From NCBI GenBank assembly GCA_000277445.1, contig AJWJ01000130.1:1-48178 (forward strand): 48,178 bases of DNA. Direction: 5' to 3'. The DNA is from Polysphondylium violaceum. Its lineage: Eukaryota > Evosea > Eumycetozoa > Dictyosteliales > Dictyosteliaceae. The first letter of the stretch is position 1. Each line of letters opens with the position of its first letter. The notes beneath the pieces were generated by a model. It ran no database searches. It saw nothing but the letters and a program-made list of their open reading frames with translations, and had not been told where the DNA came from. Positions 20,578 to 31,320 of this stretch are shown one piece after another. The position numbers were made by a program, and so were the translations under genes.

Positions 20578-21788
20578 ATGATTGTTTATATTAGGACAAG
20601 ACAGAGCTATCAGTATGGCAGAGATAGAACAAGGTGTCCTGTTCATCCCGGTGACAACATAATGGTGTTGGGAAACTATGTCAATGTAACCGATAAAAGA
20701 GATGCGCCTTTTAATTGGTATTTCAATGGCAAACAGTTGAATGCAAATAAATCATTTCAACACTACAATATCAAGGATAAGGATGTCATTGAAACAAACC
20801 TAAATCCACTAGCTTTAGCTGTACTCTATATCACCATTAAAAGATTTGAGGATCAATTGGCACCCGGTGTCGACAAACACGCCTTAATACAAGAAAAAGA
20901 GGCGGTAAAGGTGTTGTATTTAGGTGAGGTGCCCTATTTAGGCGAGCAAGTGTATAGGTTTGCAGAATATACAAAATACAAGTGTAAGTGTTGTTTGTTT
21001 GTTTGTCTGTTTGTTTCTCTATATTCACACACATTACTCATACTTATATAGTGCATATTGATGAAATTAATAATGTTTTGGAAGAATATAGATTGTTTGA
21101 CAAGAAAAAAGAAGATCCTCTTGGTCACTTTATATCAAGAGTTCATGAGAAATTTAACCCTGATAAGAATGATTATTTTAGACGAGAACTACAGGAATTA
21201 AAAGAAAGAAGAATAAAAGCAATTAGAAACAGATTTATAACTCCGTCTATATTATCTTATAGTAGTAGCAACAATAACAATAACAGTAATAATAAGAATA
21301 ATAGTCCACAACTATCCGATGATAAGACTTTGAATCACCAAAATACTATTAATTTAGCCACCATCAACATCTCAACACCTAAAATCAACTCTAGTAATAA
21401 CTTGTTAGATAGATTTAATAATACAATGGATCAAATTGAGGTTGATAAATCAATGGCAGTCATCTGTAATAACAATAGTAATATTATAAATATTAATGAT
21501 GATCAACAAGATTATAATAAGAAATATTCAACAACAGAAGAAACAGCCAGTGATACAGCATCAATAAGTATATCTGATACTGAAGAGTATGATTCTGACA
21601 ATGCCGATGATCAAGAAATGTCGTTTGATTATGAAGTAACTCTAAACAAATCAAAAATCAAGAGTAATGAAAAGACGTTATATGAGAGATTACAATTTAT
21701 AGAGCAAGAGAACCTTAAATTACTTTTAAACTATCCAAAAGAGAATCTAAATCTCTTGCCAAGATTATTCCATTTCGAGAAATCATAA
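20578..21788 (+). CDS. Ubl-domain protein, N-terminal-half paralogue (copy 1)
   Basis: Exons 20578-20983 and 21052-21788 give about 380 aa. Residues 1-78 look like a ubiquitin fold: IVYIRTRQSYQY, then the ubiquitin-like strand/turn FNGKQLNANKS and FQHYNIKDKDVIET. Next comes a helical module (ARLN-equivalent to EEYRLFDKK and FISRVHEKF), an Asn/Ser-rich linker, an acidic patch and the block YEVTLNKSKIKSNEKTLYE ... LPRLFHFEKS, where it stops. Copy 2 has all these parts, in the same order with an intron at the same position and phase, then continues into a nuclease. Copy 1 ends exactly at that boundary with an intact frame, so it looks like a domain-level truncation, not random decay. It might act as a Ubl modifier, an adaptor or a competitor of copy 2. 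An upstream frame extension to 20500 lacks an ATG and is not used. Confidence 0.8.
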
Positions 21789-22210
21789 TATTAAAGTATT
21801 GTAATCGTAGAAATGAAAAAGAGTCTATAGTTGTACTATATTCCCTCTGACTCAAAATCAATATTATTTATTTGAAACTTGCCATCAGAGCCCGACCTAC
21901 TGTTAATTTCCTGGAAACCTGGAGACAAAACGGCGTTGAAATTTTTTTAAAATTTTTTGAAAAAAATCGAGACATATTATTTATTTGTATAGATTTTGTA
22001 AATAAAATAAAAGGTATTCAGATTTACACAATTATCATCAGTGTTGTATTGGTTCTATGTTAGCAGTAGTAGTAGATATATGAGTAGCAATAGAAGTAGG
22101 AGTAGTGGGAGTTAGATATCCTATCTTATCATATCATATCAATTATAACACATACACACTGCCATATTAGACATCGCTACCAGCAGCAGCAGTAGATACG
22201 TACAGACACC
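21789..22210. other. Spacer between copies 1 and 2
   Basis: This 422-bp spacer has a GC-richer patch (about 21875-21940, ccatcagagcccgacctact and following) whose frame gives up to 63 codons without resemblance to copy 2 or 3. Then come AG-rich repeats (agtagtagtaga, about 22062-22110) and a run of tatcatatcatatca. I see no remaining nuclease-like sequence, so the missing half of copy 1 is not present here as a recognisable fossil. Confidence 0.5.
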
Positions 22211-25200
22211 ATGATTATTTATATTAGAACCAAATTCAATTATAAAGATAAAAATGGAAGAGAGATTAAAATGAGATGCAATGTAGAACCCACAGATACG
22301 TTTATGGTCTTGAACAACTATGTTCATACATTTGATAGAGTTGAATCACCATTTAGCTGGTTTCACAAACACGTTCAAGTCGACTCCAACAAAACATTTC
22401 AGGACTACAACGTTCAAGCAAACGATATAATCGAGTCTACTGCAAATCCATTGTTTGTCGTCGTACTCTACCACGTCATTCAAAGACATCCCATTGAAGA
22501 CCTACCACCACCTGATCCAAGCAAGCGTGGTTTTCATGCAAGATTAAATTCAAATGTACAGATATACAGCGCCATCAAAAAGTGTTTTAGTCCCCATGTC
22601 ACTCACTTTGGTGAAAACTTTGTTAAATTTAAAGACTATGCCGATAGATCATGCGATAAATGTATGTTTGAGTATTAGATACATAGATAGATAGATAGAT
22701 AGATACAGTGTAACATGGTACTAATACTACTATTTTGATGGTATACCCACTAGTATTTTATGATGAGATCTATCATGTTTTGGAGGAATACACATTGTTT
22801 GATAAAGACTCACATAGTCCTATTGATCATTTTCTACAAAGAGTTCATGAACAATTGGATGCACAGAGTAATGAGTTTTTTAGAAAAAGATTAGATGAAC
22901 TAAAGGCTCAGAGAGAGGCTTCAATTAAAAACAAATATAAGACACCTTCAATATATGCTAATTTTAATCATAATAATAGTAATAACAATAATAATAGTAA
23001 TCATAGTTATTATTCATCACTACAAACAACTACGTCCAATATTACCACTACGAGTACACCGAATAAAAGAACTATAAATTTAGAGTCACCAAATAATAAT
23101 AGTAACTTTAATAATGGTCATAATAGTAATAGTAATCAATTATCTTTGGCTTCAAGCAGGAATAATAAATATCAAATCATTGATGCTATTGATTTAGAAT
23201 CGCCAAATAACAATAATAACAATAATAATAATGGTAATAGGGCTAATACCAATGGCAGTATCAATAATAATAACAACAACAATAATAAGAGTAATAATCT
23301 AATAGATAGGTTTAATAATACAAAAGATAGAGATAGCAAAGCAATGGTAATTAGCGAACTTGATAATCACAATAGTAGTAACAACAATAATAATAATAAC
23401 AACAACAACAAAAATAATAATAATAAACAATTAATGACAACAGAGGAAGCAGTTAGTGATACAGATTCGATGTGTGCTGATACAGAGGAAGAAGAAAGTG
23501 ATGATGATGATAATGATGATCAAGAAATGTCAATTGAATATGAAGTAACTCTAAACAAATCAAAAATCAAGAGTAATGAAAAGACGTTATACGAAAAACT
23601 ACAATTTATAGAACAAGAAAACCTTAAGTTACTTCATAAGTTTGGCAAAGATAATTTAGATCTCTTACCAAGATTATTTCATTTAGAGAGATCTTCATCA
23701 AATAACAATAATAATAATAACAGTCTCAAAAGTAGTAAAGAGAAAAGGGAACTTAGAGTATCTTCATCCTCTCAAACAAAATCAACAGCAAACACATTAT
23801 CATCATCACAACAATCATTATCATCATCATCAACACAATCTTCTTTTAATATAATATCATCACAACAATCACTATCACTATCTCAATCTTCTTTTAACAA
23901 TAATAATAATGAGCTCAATAATAACAATATTAATAACAACAATAATATATTATCGACATCTAATCAACAATTACATATATCAGAGTTATATAGCTCACAA
24001 AATGATAGTGAGACAACAACACTTAAACGACAACCATCCATTATTGATGTTGAGGTATATTCTCTTTCTCAACCTCTACCAACAACAACAACTACAACGA
24101 CAACAACGAGATCAGCATCATCTATGAGTTTAAATTCAAGTTTTGGAGAATCCAATTCAGTCAACTTGGATGATTCTGACGATGAAGACTATGAAAACTA
24201 TAAAGACTATAGTGGTATTTTTGAGGATGATTACTTTGAACCAAGAAAGAAATCAAAATTCTCTTTATCACTGTCATCATTACCAACAACATCATCTAGT
24301 CAACCACCTCCCTCTACATCATTGTCATCAAGTCAACCACCCCTACACCAACACACATATTCATCTAGTCAACCACCTCCAGGGAATCCTAATTATGTTC
24401 CATTGTCTCTCACACCTTCTGCATGTTCAAATGGACCTGTTTTAAGCAAACCTTTGGGCATGGAACTAAAAGACTATATGCCCCGATATCAAGAGATACC
24501 GTTTGCTTTTATCTCTGGACTATATAGCTTTGATAATAAAGCCTTGAATGAAACCGAGGCCCTTGAGAAATCACAAAAATACACATTTATTGATATCCGT
24601 GATCAAGAGCCTGGCCTAAAGGCCAAACGACCGGTATGGGCCGATATAGGTGATCTCTTGGGAAAAGAGATTGTCAAAAATCCAGATGGCAAGAACCAGA
24701 AATATAGTCTGACTGATCTTGGCCTTAAATATGCTAAACTATGCACACAGTTCTTTGATGACCATCAGCGATTCGAACTCCTCAACAAAACCGTCATTGA
24801 TTGCACACAATCTGATATCATGGTTGTCATTGACGCCCAAGAGAAAAAGAAAAATAGCATAAAGAGAAATCTCATGGAAATAGGTGTTGCAAGCATAACG
24901 AGAGCACTCCCGTCGGGAGATTACCTTTTTGTCCAGTCGGTTCCCAATCACCAGTACAGCACCGACATGAACGAAGCCTACTTTTACCCGTACCTTATCG
25001 AGCGAAAGACTTGGTCCGATTTAGAAGGCACCTATGTTGAGGGCAGATTAAAGACACAAAAAGACAAAATGAAGTCGTTTGAAGAGATTAAGGGACTCTT
25101 CTTTTTGGTCGAGGGTGAGGAACGCGCCTATATGGGCGTCAGAGACATCCAAGAGTTGAAAAAAGAGTTGGACCGATTGGTCATTGAGGAGGGCATCATT

Positions 25201-26007
25201 GTAATCAAGACACAGTCCCTGCTGGACACATGCAAGTGTTTGGCATACTTTGCCAAGATCCTCATGTCGGAGCGCGGCATAGTTGATAACAGACATCTCA
25301 TCTCGTTTGAGCAATTCAAGATGGCCATCAGCTCCAATCAACACAGAATCGCGCCTCCCGACGCCCTGACCCAAGCCCTTGTCAACAGTACTCGTCTCGG
25401 CAGGGAAATCACACTCAACAACACCGCCGCATCCCAACCAAAGATCTACATCCAACTCAACATCGACCAGCTCAAAGAATATATTGTCAATCCCTCCTAC
25501 AGAGACAAAGTCGCCGATCTCTTGAATAAATCCAATGCGACAAAGATTCTCATTGTCCAGGGCTACGCCAGACTCAAGCAACAAATCACAAAAAAGAGAA
25601 ACGCCATGTTGAAAAAAGTACTCAAGGAGCCCGATCTCCATCCTGGCCATATATTCTCTTGCGCCGATCATTTGTTGGCCGACATGTTGAATCTTGATCT
25701 CGTCCACTACTTTATTCTCCATCTCAAAATCAGATGTCATATTCCCATTTACCTGGAAACCAATGCCCATGAAATCCAAAATATAAATGGAAGATTTGAT
25801 CTCAATGTCAAACTAAACGAAGAAATTGCCAAAGAATGTAAATATCACCACAAAACAACTCTAGCCCGACCCATTGAATTACTTCCAATCAAAGAATTTC
25901 AATTAAAGTCAATTTTAAAAAATAATAATAATAATAACAACAATAACAATAATAATAATAATAGTAGTAATAGTAATAATGATATTATTGATTTAAATGA
26001 TGATTGA
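22211..26007 (+). CDS. Ubl-Mus81-like ERCC4 nuclease with SIM-like tail (copy 2)
   Basis: Exons 22211-22661 and 22754-26007 give about 1234 aa. Order of parts: ubiquitin-like domain (1-78; IIYIRTKFNYKD, FQDYNVQANDIIE); helical module (about 85-200); Asn/Ser-rich linkers with short INLESP and AIDLESP motifs; YEVTLNKSKIKSNEKTLYE block; Mus81-like winged helix (about 722-810; KDYMPRYQ, FISGLYS, YSLTDLGLKYAK); ERCC4 nuclease (VVIDAQEK with Asp844; SGDYLFV; LIERKTWSDL with Glu900, Arg901, Lys902, Asp906; EGRLKTQKDKM); LISFEQFKMAI, as after the Mus81 nuclease; then an unrecognised 180-residue domain instead of the usual tandem helix-hairpin-helix; poly-Asn; and the tail IIDLNDD, which fits a SUMO-interacting motif. 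The catalytic motif GDx(n)ERKx3D is complete. It is likely a structure-selective endonuclease tied to ubiquitin or SUMO signalling, probably nuclear; that role is inference. Confidence 0.87.
22683..22705. repeat. (TAGA)n microsatellite in the intron of copy 2
   Basis: About five and a half tandem TAGA units lie inside the only intron of the Ubl-Mus81-like gene (22662-22753). They sit outside the splice signals and should be neutral and length-variable. Confidence 0.85.
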
Positions 26008-26175
26008 TTTTGATGGTACTATAATGTCCCGATAAATCCTCAATCTCATTTTATTTTGTAAAATTTTTTGCAATTTTCAAAAATTATCCGTTACAAAAGA
26101 AAATAATAATGTTATGTCTAAATGATGACACGATTGTTTGTTTAAACATTTATATATAGATATAGATATGAAAAC

Positions 26176-28404
26176 ATGAGTATAAAATATAATCAAGATA
26201 CTGATTCAGATACTGAAAGTATCTCTTCATCCGATACAGATAAAAACAGAGATAGCGATATGTTGGTAGAATTTGAAGTATCACTCAAACGATCAGATCC
26301 AATAAAAACGACAGATCAAGATTTCTATAAAAAATTAAAATTGATTGAACAGGATAATCTTCAATTAATGATGTCTTTTCCTAGAGATAATCTACCAGTA
26401 TTGCCAAGACCTTTTTATATTAGAGAGGTATCACTACCAATACCAATGAGGTTGGATTTGATGGAGACATCATCTCCAACACAACAGTCACCAAACACAC
26501 CAAGACTATCAATAGTACCAACAACACAATCATCTTCACAACAGATACAATCACAAAAATCAATAACATCCCCACCTTCCCCTCCCAGTGTTGGTAGAAA
26601 TAAAAATAATAGTGGAGGTAACAGTAGTAATTTATCAACCACAAAACAATTACCCGAACCTCTAGGAAGAGATAGATTGAATAGCAGTTTCGAACAACAA
26701 TTTAGCACACCAACATCATCGCCACCTACACCATCTTCAAGTCAAACAGCACAAGAAGTTCCACTTCAATTATCTTCACCAACTCTATCACCATCAAAAG
26801 CAGCAACAACAACCCCAACAAAGACATCAACACCAAATAAAATAACATCATCAAACTTTGTATTAATACCAAAAACACCAACAACACCGACAGACCCACC
26901 ATCAAAAAAAACTCCAGCCAAACCTGCACAAAGTCCAGTTAAACTCACACCAGTCACTGGCAAACCAGTAAAAGAGTATATGCCCCAATATCAGTCGGGT
27001 CCATTCTCTTTGCTGTGTGGAATGTATTCGATCGATGAGCCTGACATGACAGAGAGCAGAATTCAACATGCTGCACAGCAATTCACCGGTATCGATACAA
27101 GAGACGAAGATCCAAATATGATTTTTGGAACGCTGACAATGTTGCAAGATTTAGCATTCAAGTACAAGTTGTCAACAATGAGCAGACAATACAGAAAGTT
27201 CAAAATCACCGACGAGGGTAGACGGTATGGTGAGATCTGCACCTCCTTTTTCAACATCCACACCCAGTTTAGAGAGCTAAACAACATTGTGATCAGCACC
27301 ACTCAACCCATGGTCACAGTGGTGGTCGACCAGTGCACCAAATCTGCGAGTATGGAAAGAAACTTAAAGGAGATGGGTGTCAACTGCATCACGAGAAAGC
27401 TTTCAGGAGCTGCGGGCAATGCTTTGTTTGTGCCCACACTGGCGACACCCTATAGCGACGGATTGGACGAGGCCCACATCTACCCCTACTTGATCGAGAG
27501 AATCACTTTGGACGACTTTGTCTTATGCATGTTTGAAAAACAAGTGCAAAGCATGATTGACATCCTCAAAGCATTTGATCAAATCCAAGGACGAATCCTT
27601 ATCGTCGAAGGCTCTGGAAAAAACCTAAAAAAAGGCCAAGCCATCTCTTTTGATGATCTCAAACAAGAGATGTGGCGTCTCGAGATCGAAGAGGGCATCA
27701 TTGTCATCCACACAATCTCTTTACTCGAGAGCACCAAGATCATGGCCTACATTGCCAGAATCCTCATGTCTGAGCCAGGAGTGGTCGACAATCGCCCGCT
27801 TGTCTCATTCAAACAACTCAAGTCTGCTGTGATGGCCGACCTCACATCCAAGAAAATCGCTTCGCCAGCAACCGAGTTGGCCAGAAACAAACTCTATTTC
27901 ACTTTTACCAACGATCAATTCAAAGAGTATATATTGAACCCCGATTACCGTAAAGTGGTGGCCGACATACTAAACTCCAGAAAAGACACTGATAAGATCC
28001 TGCTGATCAAGGATATCAATGGAATCAAAAAGGACATTATCTCCAAAGGAAACACAAACTTCAAAAAGTATTTCCTTGGCGCTCGCGATATTTTCACCAC
28101 GCCAGACATATTGTTGGTTGAAATGCTCGACATTGAGATACTCAATTTCTATATTACCCAAATTCAAATTTCATTCAACATCAGTGTTTTGTTGGAGATC
28201 AATACTACCGTCACCAGACTGTTGGACAAAAACTATAAATTGGATGAAGAAATGAATGCACTTTTACTTGACGAATGTAAAGAGAAATATAAACTAATTA
28301 ACGCAAAGCCAATTCCAACTCAATTATTATTAGATGGTCCTACAACAACCACGACGACAACAACAACATACAAAGATATACAAATAGTTGATTTAGATGA
28401 ATAA
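26176..28404 (+). CDS. Mus81-like pseudo-nuclease, C-terminal-half paralogue (copy 3)
   Basis: Intact single-exon frame, 742 aa. It starts with an acidic stretch and the block VEFEVSLKRSDPIKTTDQDFY ... LPRPFYIRE, equivalent to the middle of copy 2, so the ubiquitin-like half is absent. A Pro/Ser/Thr-rich linker follows, then the winged helix (about 266-355; KEYMPQYQSGPFSLLCGMY, close to the Mus81 pattern), then the nuclease-like domain. There VVVDQCTK keeps Asp385 but lacks the following Glu; the Gly-Asp pair is replaced (SGAAGNALFV); ERK is ERI (Glu441, Arg442, Ile443); and EGRLKTQ is lost. It should not cut DNA. LVSFKQLKSAV and the same unrecognised C-terminal domain follow, ending IQIVDLDE, a second SUMO-interacting-like tail. 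It could be the non-catalytic partner of copy 2, as Eme1 is for Mus81; this is inference from sequence and adjacency. Confidence 0.85.
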   Translation: MSIKYNQDTDSDTESISSSDTDKNRDSDMLVEFEVSLKRSDPIKTTDQDFYKKLKLIEQDNLQLMMSFPRDNLPVLPRPFYIREVSLPIPMRLDLMETSSPTQQSPNTPRLSIVPTTQSSSQQIQSQKSITSPPSPPSVGRNKNNSGGNSSNLSTTKQLPEPLGRDRLNSSFEQQFSTPTSSPPTPSSSQTAQEVPLQLSSPTLSPSKAATTTPTKTSTPNKITSSNFVLIPKTPTTPTDPPSKKTPAKPAQSPVKLTPVTGKPVKEYMPQYQSGPFSLLCGMYSIDEPDMTESRIQHAAQQFTGIDTRDEDPNMIFGTLTMLQDLAFKYKLSTMSRQYRKFKITDEGRRYGEICTSFFNIHTQFRELNNIVISTTQPMVTVVVDQCTKSASMERNLKEMGVNCITRKLSGAAGNALFVPTLATPYSDGLDEAHIYPYLIERITLDDFVLCMFEKQVQSMIDILKAFDQIQGRILIVEGSGKNLKKGQAISFDDLKQEMWRLEIEEGIIVIHTISLLESTKIMAYIARILMSEPGVVDNRPLVSFKQLKSAVMADLTSKKIASPATELARNKLYFTFTNDQFKEYILNPDYRKVVADILNSRKDTDKILLIKDINGIKKDIISKGNTNFKKYFLGARDIFTTPDILLVEMLDIEILNFYITQIQISFNISVLLEINTTVTRLLDKNYKLDEEMNALLLDECKEKYKLINAKPIPTQLLLDGPTTTTTTTTTYKDIQIVDLDE

Positions 28405-28614
28405 AAAGAAAAAAAAGATGAACATATTTATTTATTCCATAACCAAGTGTAGTTATAAAATTATTATTGGGTTTCATATACTGTTTTTATATTATATTTA
28501 CTTGTTGTATCTGTTTTTTTTATATTTACTTGTGTAGAAATCTATTGATCTATCTGTTTGTTTTTTTGTTTTGGTTTTGGTTGGTTTATCTACATGATGG
28601 GTATGAAAATGAAA

Positions 28615-29600
28615 CTAATCTGTATAATCACTTTCTGAAGAATCGTATGAACTATCGTCCTCTTCCTCTTCCTCTTCCTCTTCTTGATAAAACTCTTCAT
28701 CAACATAGAGATCATCATCATCATCATCATCATCCTCTTGATACTGACGATAAATTTGTTGTTGATTATAATAACATTGTTGATTATCATATCCCATATT
28801 GTTTTCGTCACCATCATCTTCATCATCGTCATCTGAATTTTCAGAATCTAAATGATTATATAAACAAGAGGCACCAAATTTACAAAAACCAGAGTTGGTA
28901 TAATATTTACAGGGAATGGTTGAAAGTTTTAATTTATATAAATCACATACTTCTTGTTTCTTTTCACCAATGACATAGATGGGAGAGGGGAGGATGAGAT
29001 ACGATGTTTTTCTACAAAGTGGACACAAACGAATATCGTGTTTTGATCTATCTGACTTTGTGTTTCCTCTCCAACTTCTAATGCACTCTAAACAAAATGG
29101 ATGATCACACTCACTCAATAGACCAAATTTCCTGCCTTTGTCAACTACACTCTCATAGCAAATGAGACATTCAATCTCTTTCATTTCTTCACGCTTTTTA
29201 AGATTCTCTTGATAAAAAGCACACTCTGTTTGATGTTGAACATTTTGAAGCTCATCGCCGGGAATCAGCATGGGCTTCAAACATATTTCACATAAATCAC
29301 CATGCACAAATCTACAACTATCCAAATGTCTACATGTACCTTGAATATAAAAATTACACAAAATATTCTTTTTTTCATCCGCACTATTATTAAATTTACT
29401 TGGTTTTATATACATTGAAAGTATATCACTTGGATCAATACCAATTCCTAATATATACATGCATCATGATGATGATGATGATGATTAGTATGATTGTGTT
29501 GTTGAATGACGAATGATGAATAATGACCATTATTAATAAACGCATTACCTCTTAACTTAAACTCCATTTCTTGAATTTCTTTAGATGTTGCAACTCCCAT
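28615..29600 (-). CDS. Makorin-type RING/CCCH E3 ubiquitin ligase
   Basis: Exons 29600-29549 and 29447-28615 give about 294 aa. A short first exon encodes MGVATSKEIQEMEFKLR and splices to GIGIDPSDIL. Domains: one CCCH finger (CNFYIQGTCRHLDSCRFVH, C-x7-C-x5-C-x3-H), a makorin-type Cys/His stretch (DLCEICLKPMLIPGDE), a C3HC4 RING (CLICYESV, CDHPFCLECIRSW, CPLCRK) and a second CCCH finger (CKYYTNSGFCKFGASCLYNH). An Asp/Glu-rich tail with many consecutive acidic residues and ESDYTD follows. This order matches makorins, which ubiquitinate proteins and often bind RNA, but there is only one N-terminal CCCH finger where animals have two. The intron contains a GAT-type trinucleotide repeat. The gene converges with copy 3 of the Mus81-like array, 210 bp apart. 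Confidence 0.9.
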
Positions 29601-31320
29601 TGATCTATATGTGTGGTATGTCTAATCTATTGTTTAATCAAACCTAGACTTGTAACTTTGTTTTTTTTGTAAAACAAGTTTATTTTCTCTAGTATTTGCA
29701 AAACTTTTTTTTCTTTTTTTTTTTTTTTGTCTTAAATTGTTTTTTCTTGCTTTTTTGTGAAAGTATAAATTTGTGTAATTTGTTTTTGGTATGTATCTCT
29801 TGGGTTGGAATATAAAAAATAAAATAAACAAACCTTTTATGAAAATGAATTGATAATTTATGAAAAAAAATAAATATAAATTTAAATAATACCCCCTTCA
29901 CCCAAAAAAAAGACCACCCTGATTCATGATCATATGCCTGATCAAAATTTTGTTTTTCATTTCCCCCAACAACACCACACCTCACAAAAATATATGGTGT
30001 TGAACTACAATATTTTCACATGAGTGTAAAGGTAGTTTACTAACAAGAATATACATCTGAACTTGGTAATCTTGGTAGTCTTTCATGATAATTCATTTCT
30101 CTTCTATCTAAGCAACTCAAAATCTTTCCTACTACTCTTATGTATAAGCATCAGGTATTGGGTAGTTAGATGTAGATGGTTGTATGATGTTGTTTAATCG
30201 AAGGTATTTTTCGATTCATTCTTCAACCGCTCTCTTTGCCTCCTCTGTCGTTACACATGATTGAGTTTTCGAGGCTCATACTTAGCTCTGTAACTTTCAG
30301 AATACTGAATTCATAATCATCTTTAATATTGTATCTATCTATTTACATACAATCAACATCACCTAAACATGAATCACCAATCACACAACCCAAAACTTAT
30401 CCATTTGTTCCACAACACCATTATTAGATGCTGTTGGAGCTCTTTATTAATAATATCTTTTAAGTTTTGATTATATGGATTCAGCTCCTGGTAAAATATA
30501 GGGTGAAAAGCCCTATCTGATCAACACAAATGTATAATCAAAAAGTTACAATTTTAGAGTTTCTTACGAGGGGGTGTGTAGGTTGATTTCCAATCAAAAC
30601 AAATATCTTTAAAATAATCAACTTTTTTATCCACTCGTGATGATAACATACCATTTAAAATATGTTGAGTCTATTACATTTCATATAATAAACAGAGGAT
30701 TCTGGTCTCAAATCACCTCATCCAGATCTCGAAATTTTTTAAAAATTTAAAAAAAAAAAAAAAAGATTGTTTTTATAAAAATTTTTCGTTTTAACTTTTT
30801 TCTTTTTCCCTCTAAAAAATCATTCATTTGATCAAAATAACTTTGTTTGTTTATGTATTTATATATATTCATATATTTGTATAATTAAATTGTATAATTA
30901 TTTTAAAAATTAGTTGTGACCCAAGTGCAGTGTAGCGACTCTAGCATAAAAGCCAACTAATTACCATACACTCACACTCACACGCGCCTGTTTTTACCCC
31001 CCATCCCATCCCATCCCAAACCCACATATATAATACTACCCACACACCACCACTCACCCATAGATTCTGATCTAGATAGATAGTGAGTGTGATTTTAAGT
31101 TAACCCACCCTTACACCCCACCCACCTTTCTGTTTTTATATAATTTAATATTTTATTTCTATAATATATTATATATCTTGTTTGTTGTTGTAAAAGTATA
31201 ATTGTATTAAATATCACACCCCTATATATTTATATATCTATATATATCAATATTTGTATATTATTTGATCAAATTTAAAGTAGTCGCAATATATTATATA
31301 TCTATATACCTATCAACAAA
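29601..31320. other. Large intergenic region upstream of RasGEF and makorin
   Basis: About 1.7 kb between two divergent genes, with no convincing coding frame and no tRNA-like sequence that I can see. It includes T-rich tracts near 29700-29735, a CT-rich patch near 30220-30245, poly-A at 30750-30764, and a short CCCAT repeat at 30999-31018 followed by CCCACC-rich sequence to about 31130. The C-rich side is about 200-320 bp upstream of the RasGEF start and resembles the CA-rich promoters of developmentally regulated dictyostelid genes. Confidence 0.5.
30999..31018. repeat. Short (CCCAT)n repeat in the RasGEF upstream region
   Basis: About three and a half CCCAT units lie in a strongly C-rich strand segment (30990-31130) about 300 bp before the RasGEF start. 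Such C/A-rich segments stand out from the AT background and may bind transcription factors, which is inference. Confidence 0.6.

Noticed and set aside
25048-25779. 243-codon open frame on the - strand inside the Mus81-like gene
   Set aside because: It is a mirror of the less AT-rich nuclease coding region, has no family signature and no introns or promoter of its own; the + strand frame has clear domains.
29634-29985. Lys-rich - strand frames of 65 and 98 codons upstream of makorin
   Set aside because: They arise from T-rich promoter DNA read in reverse; no family match and no splice link to the makorin first exon.
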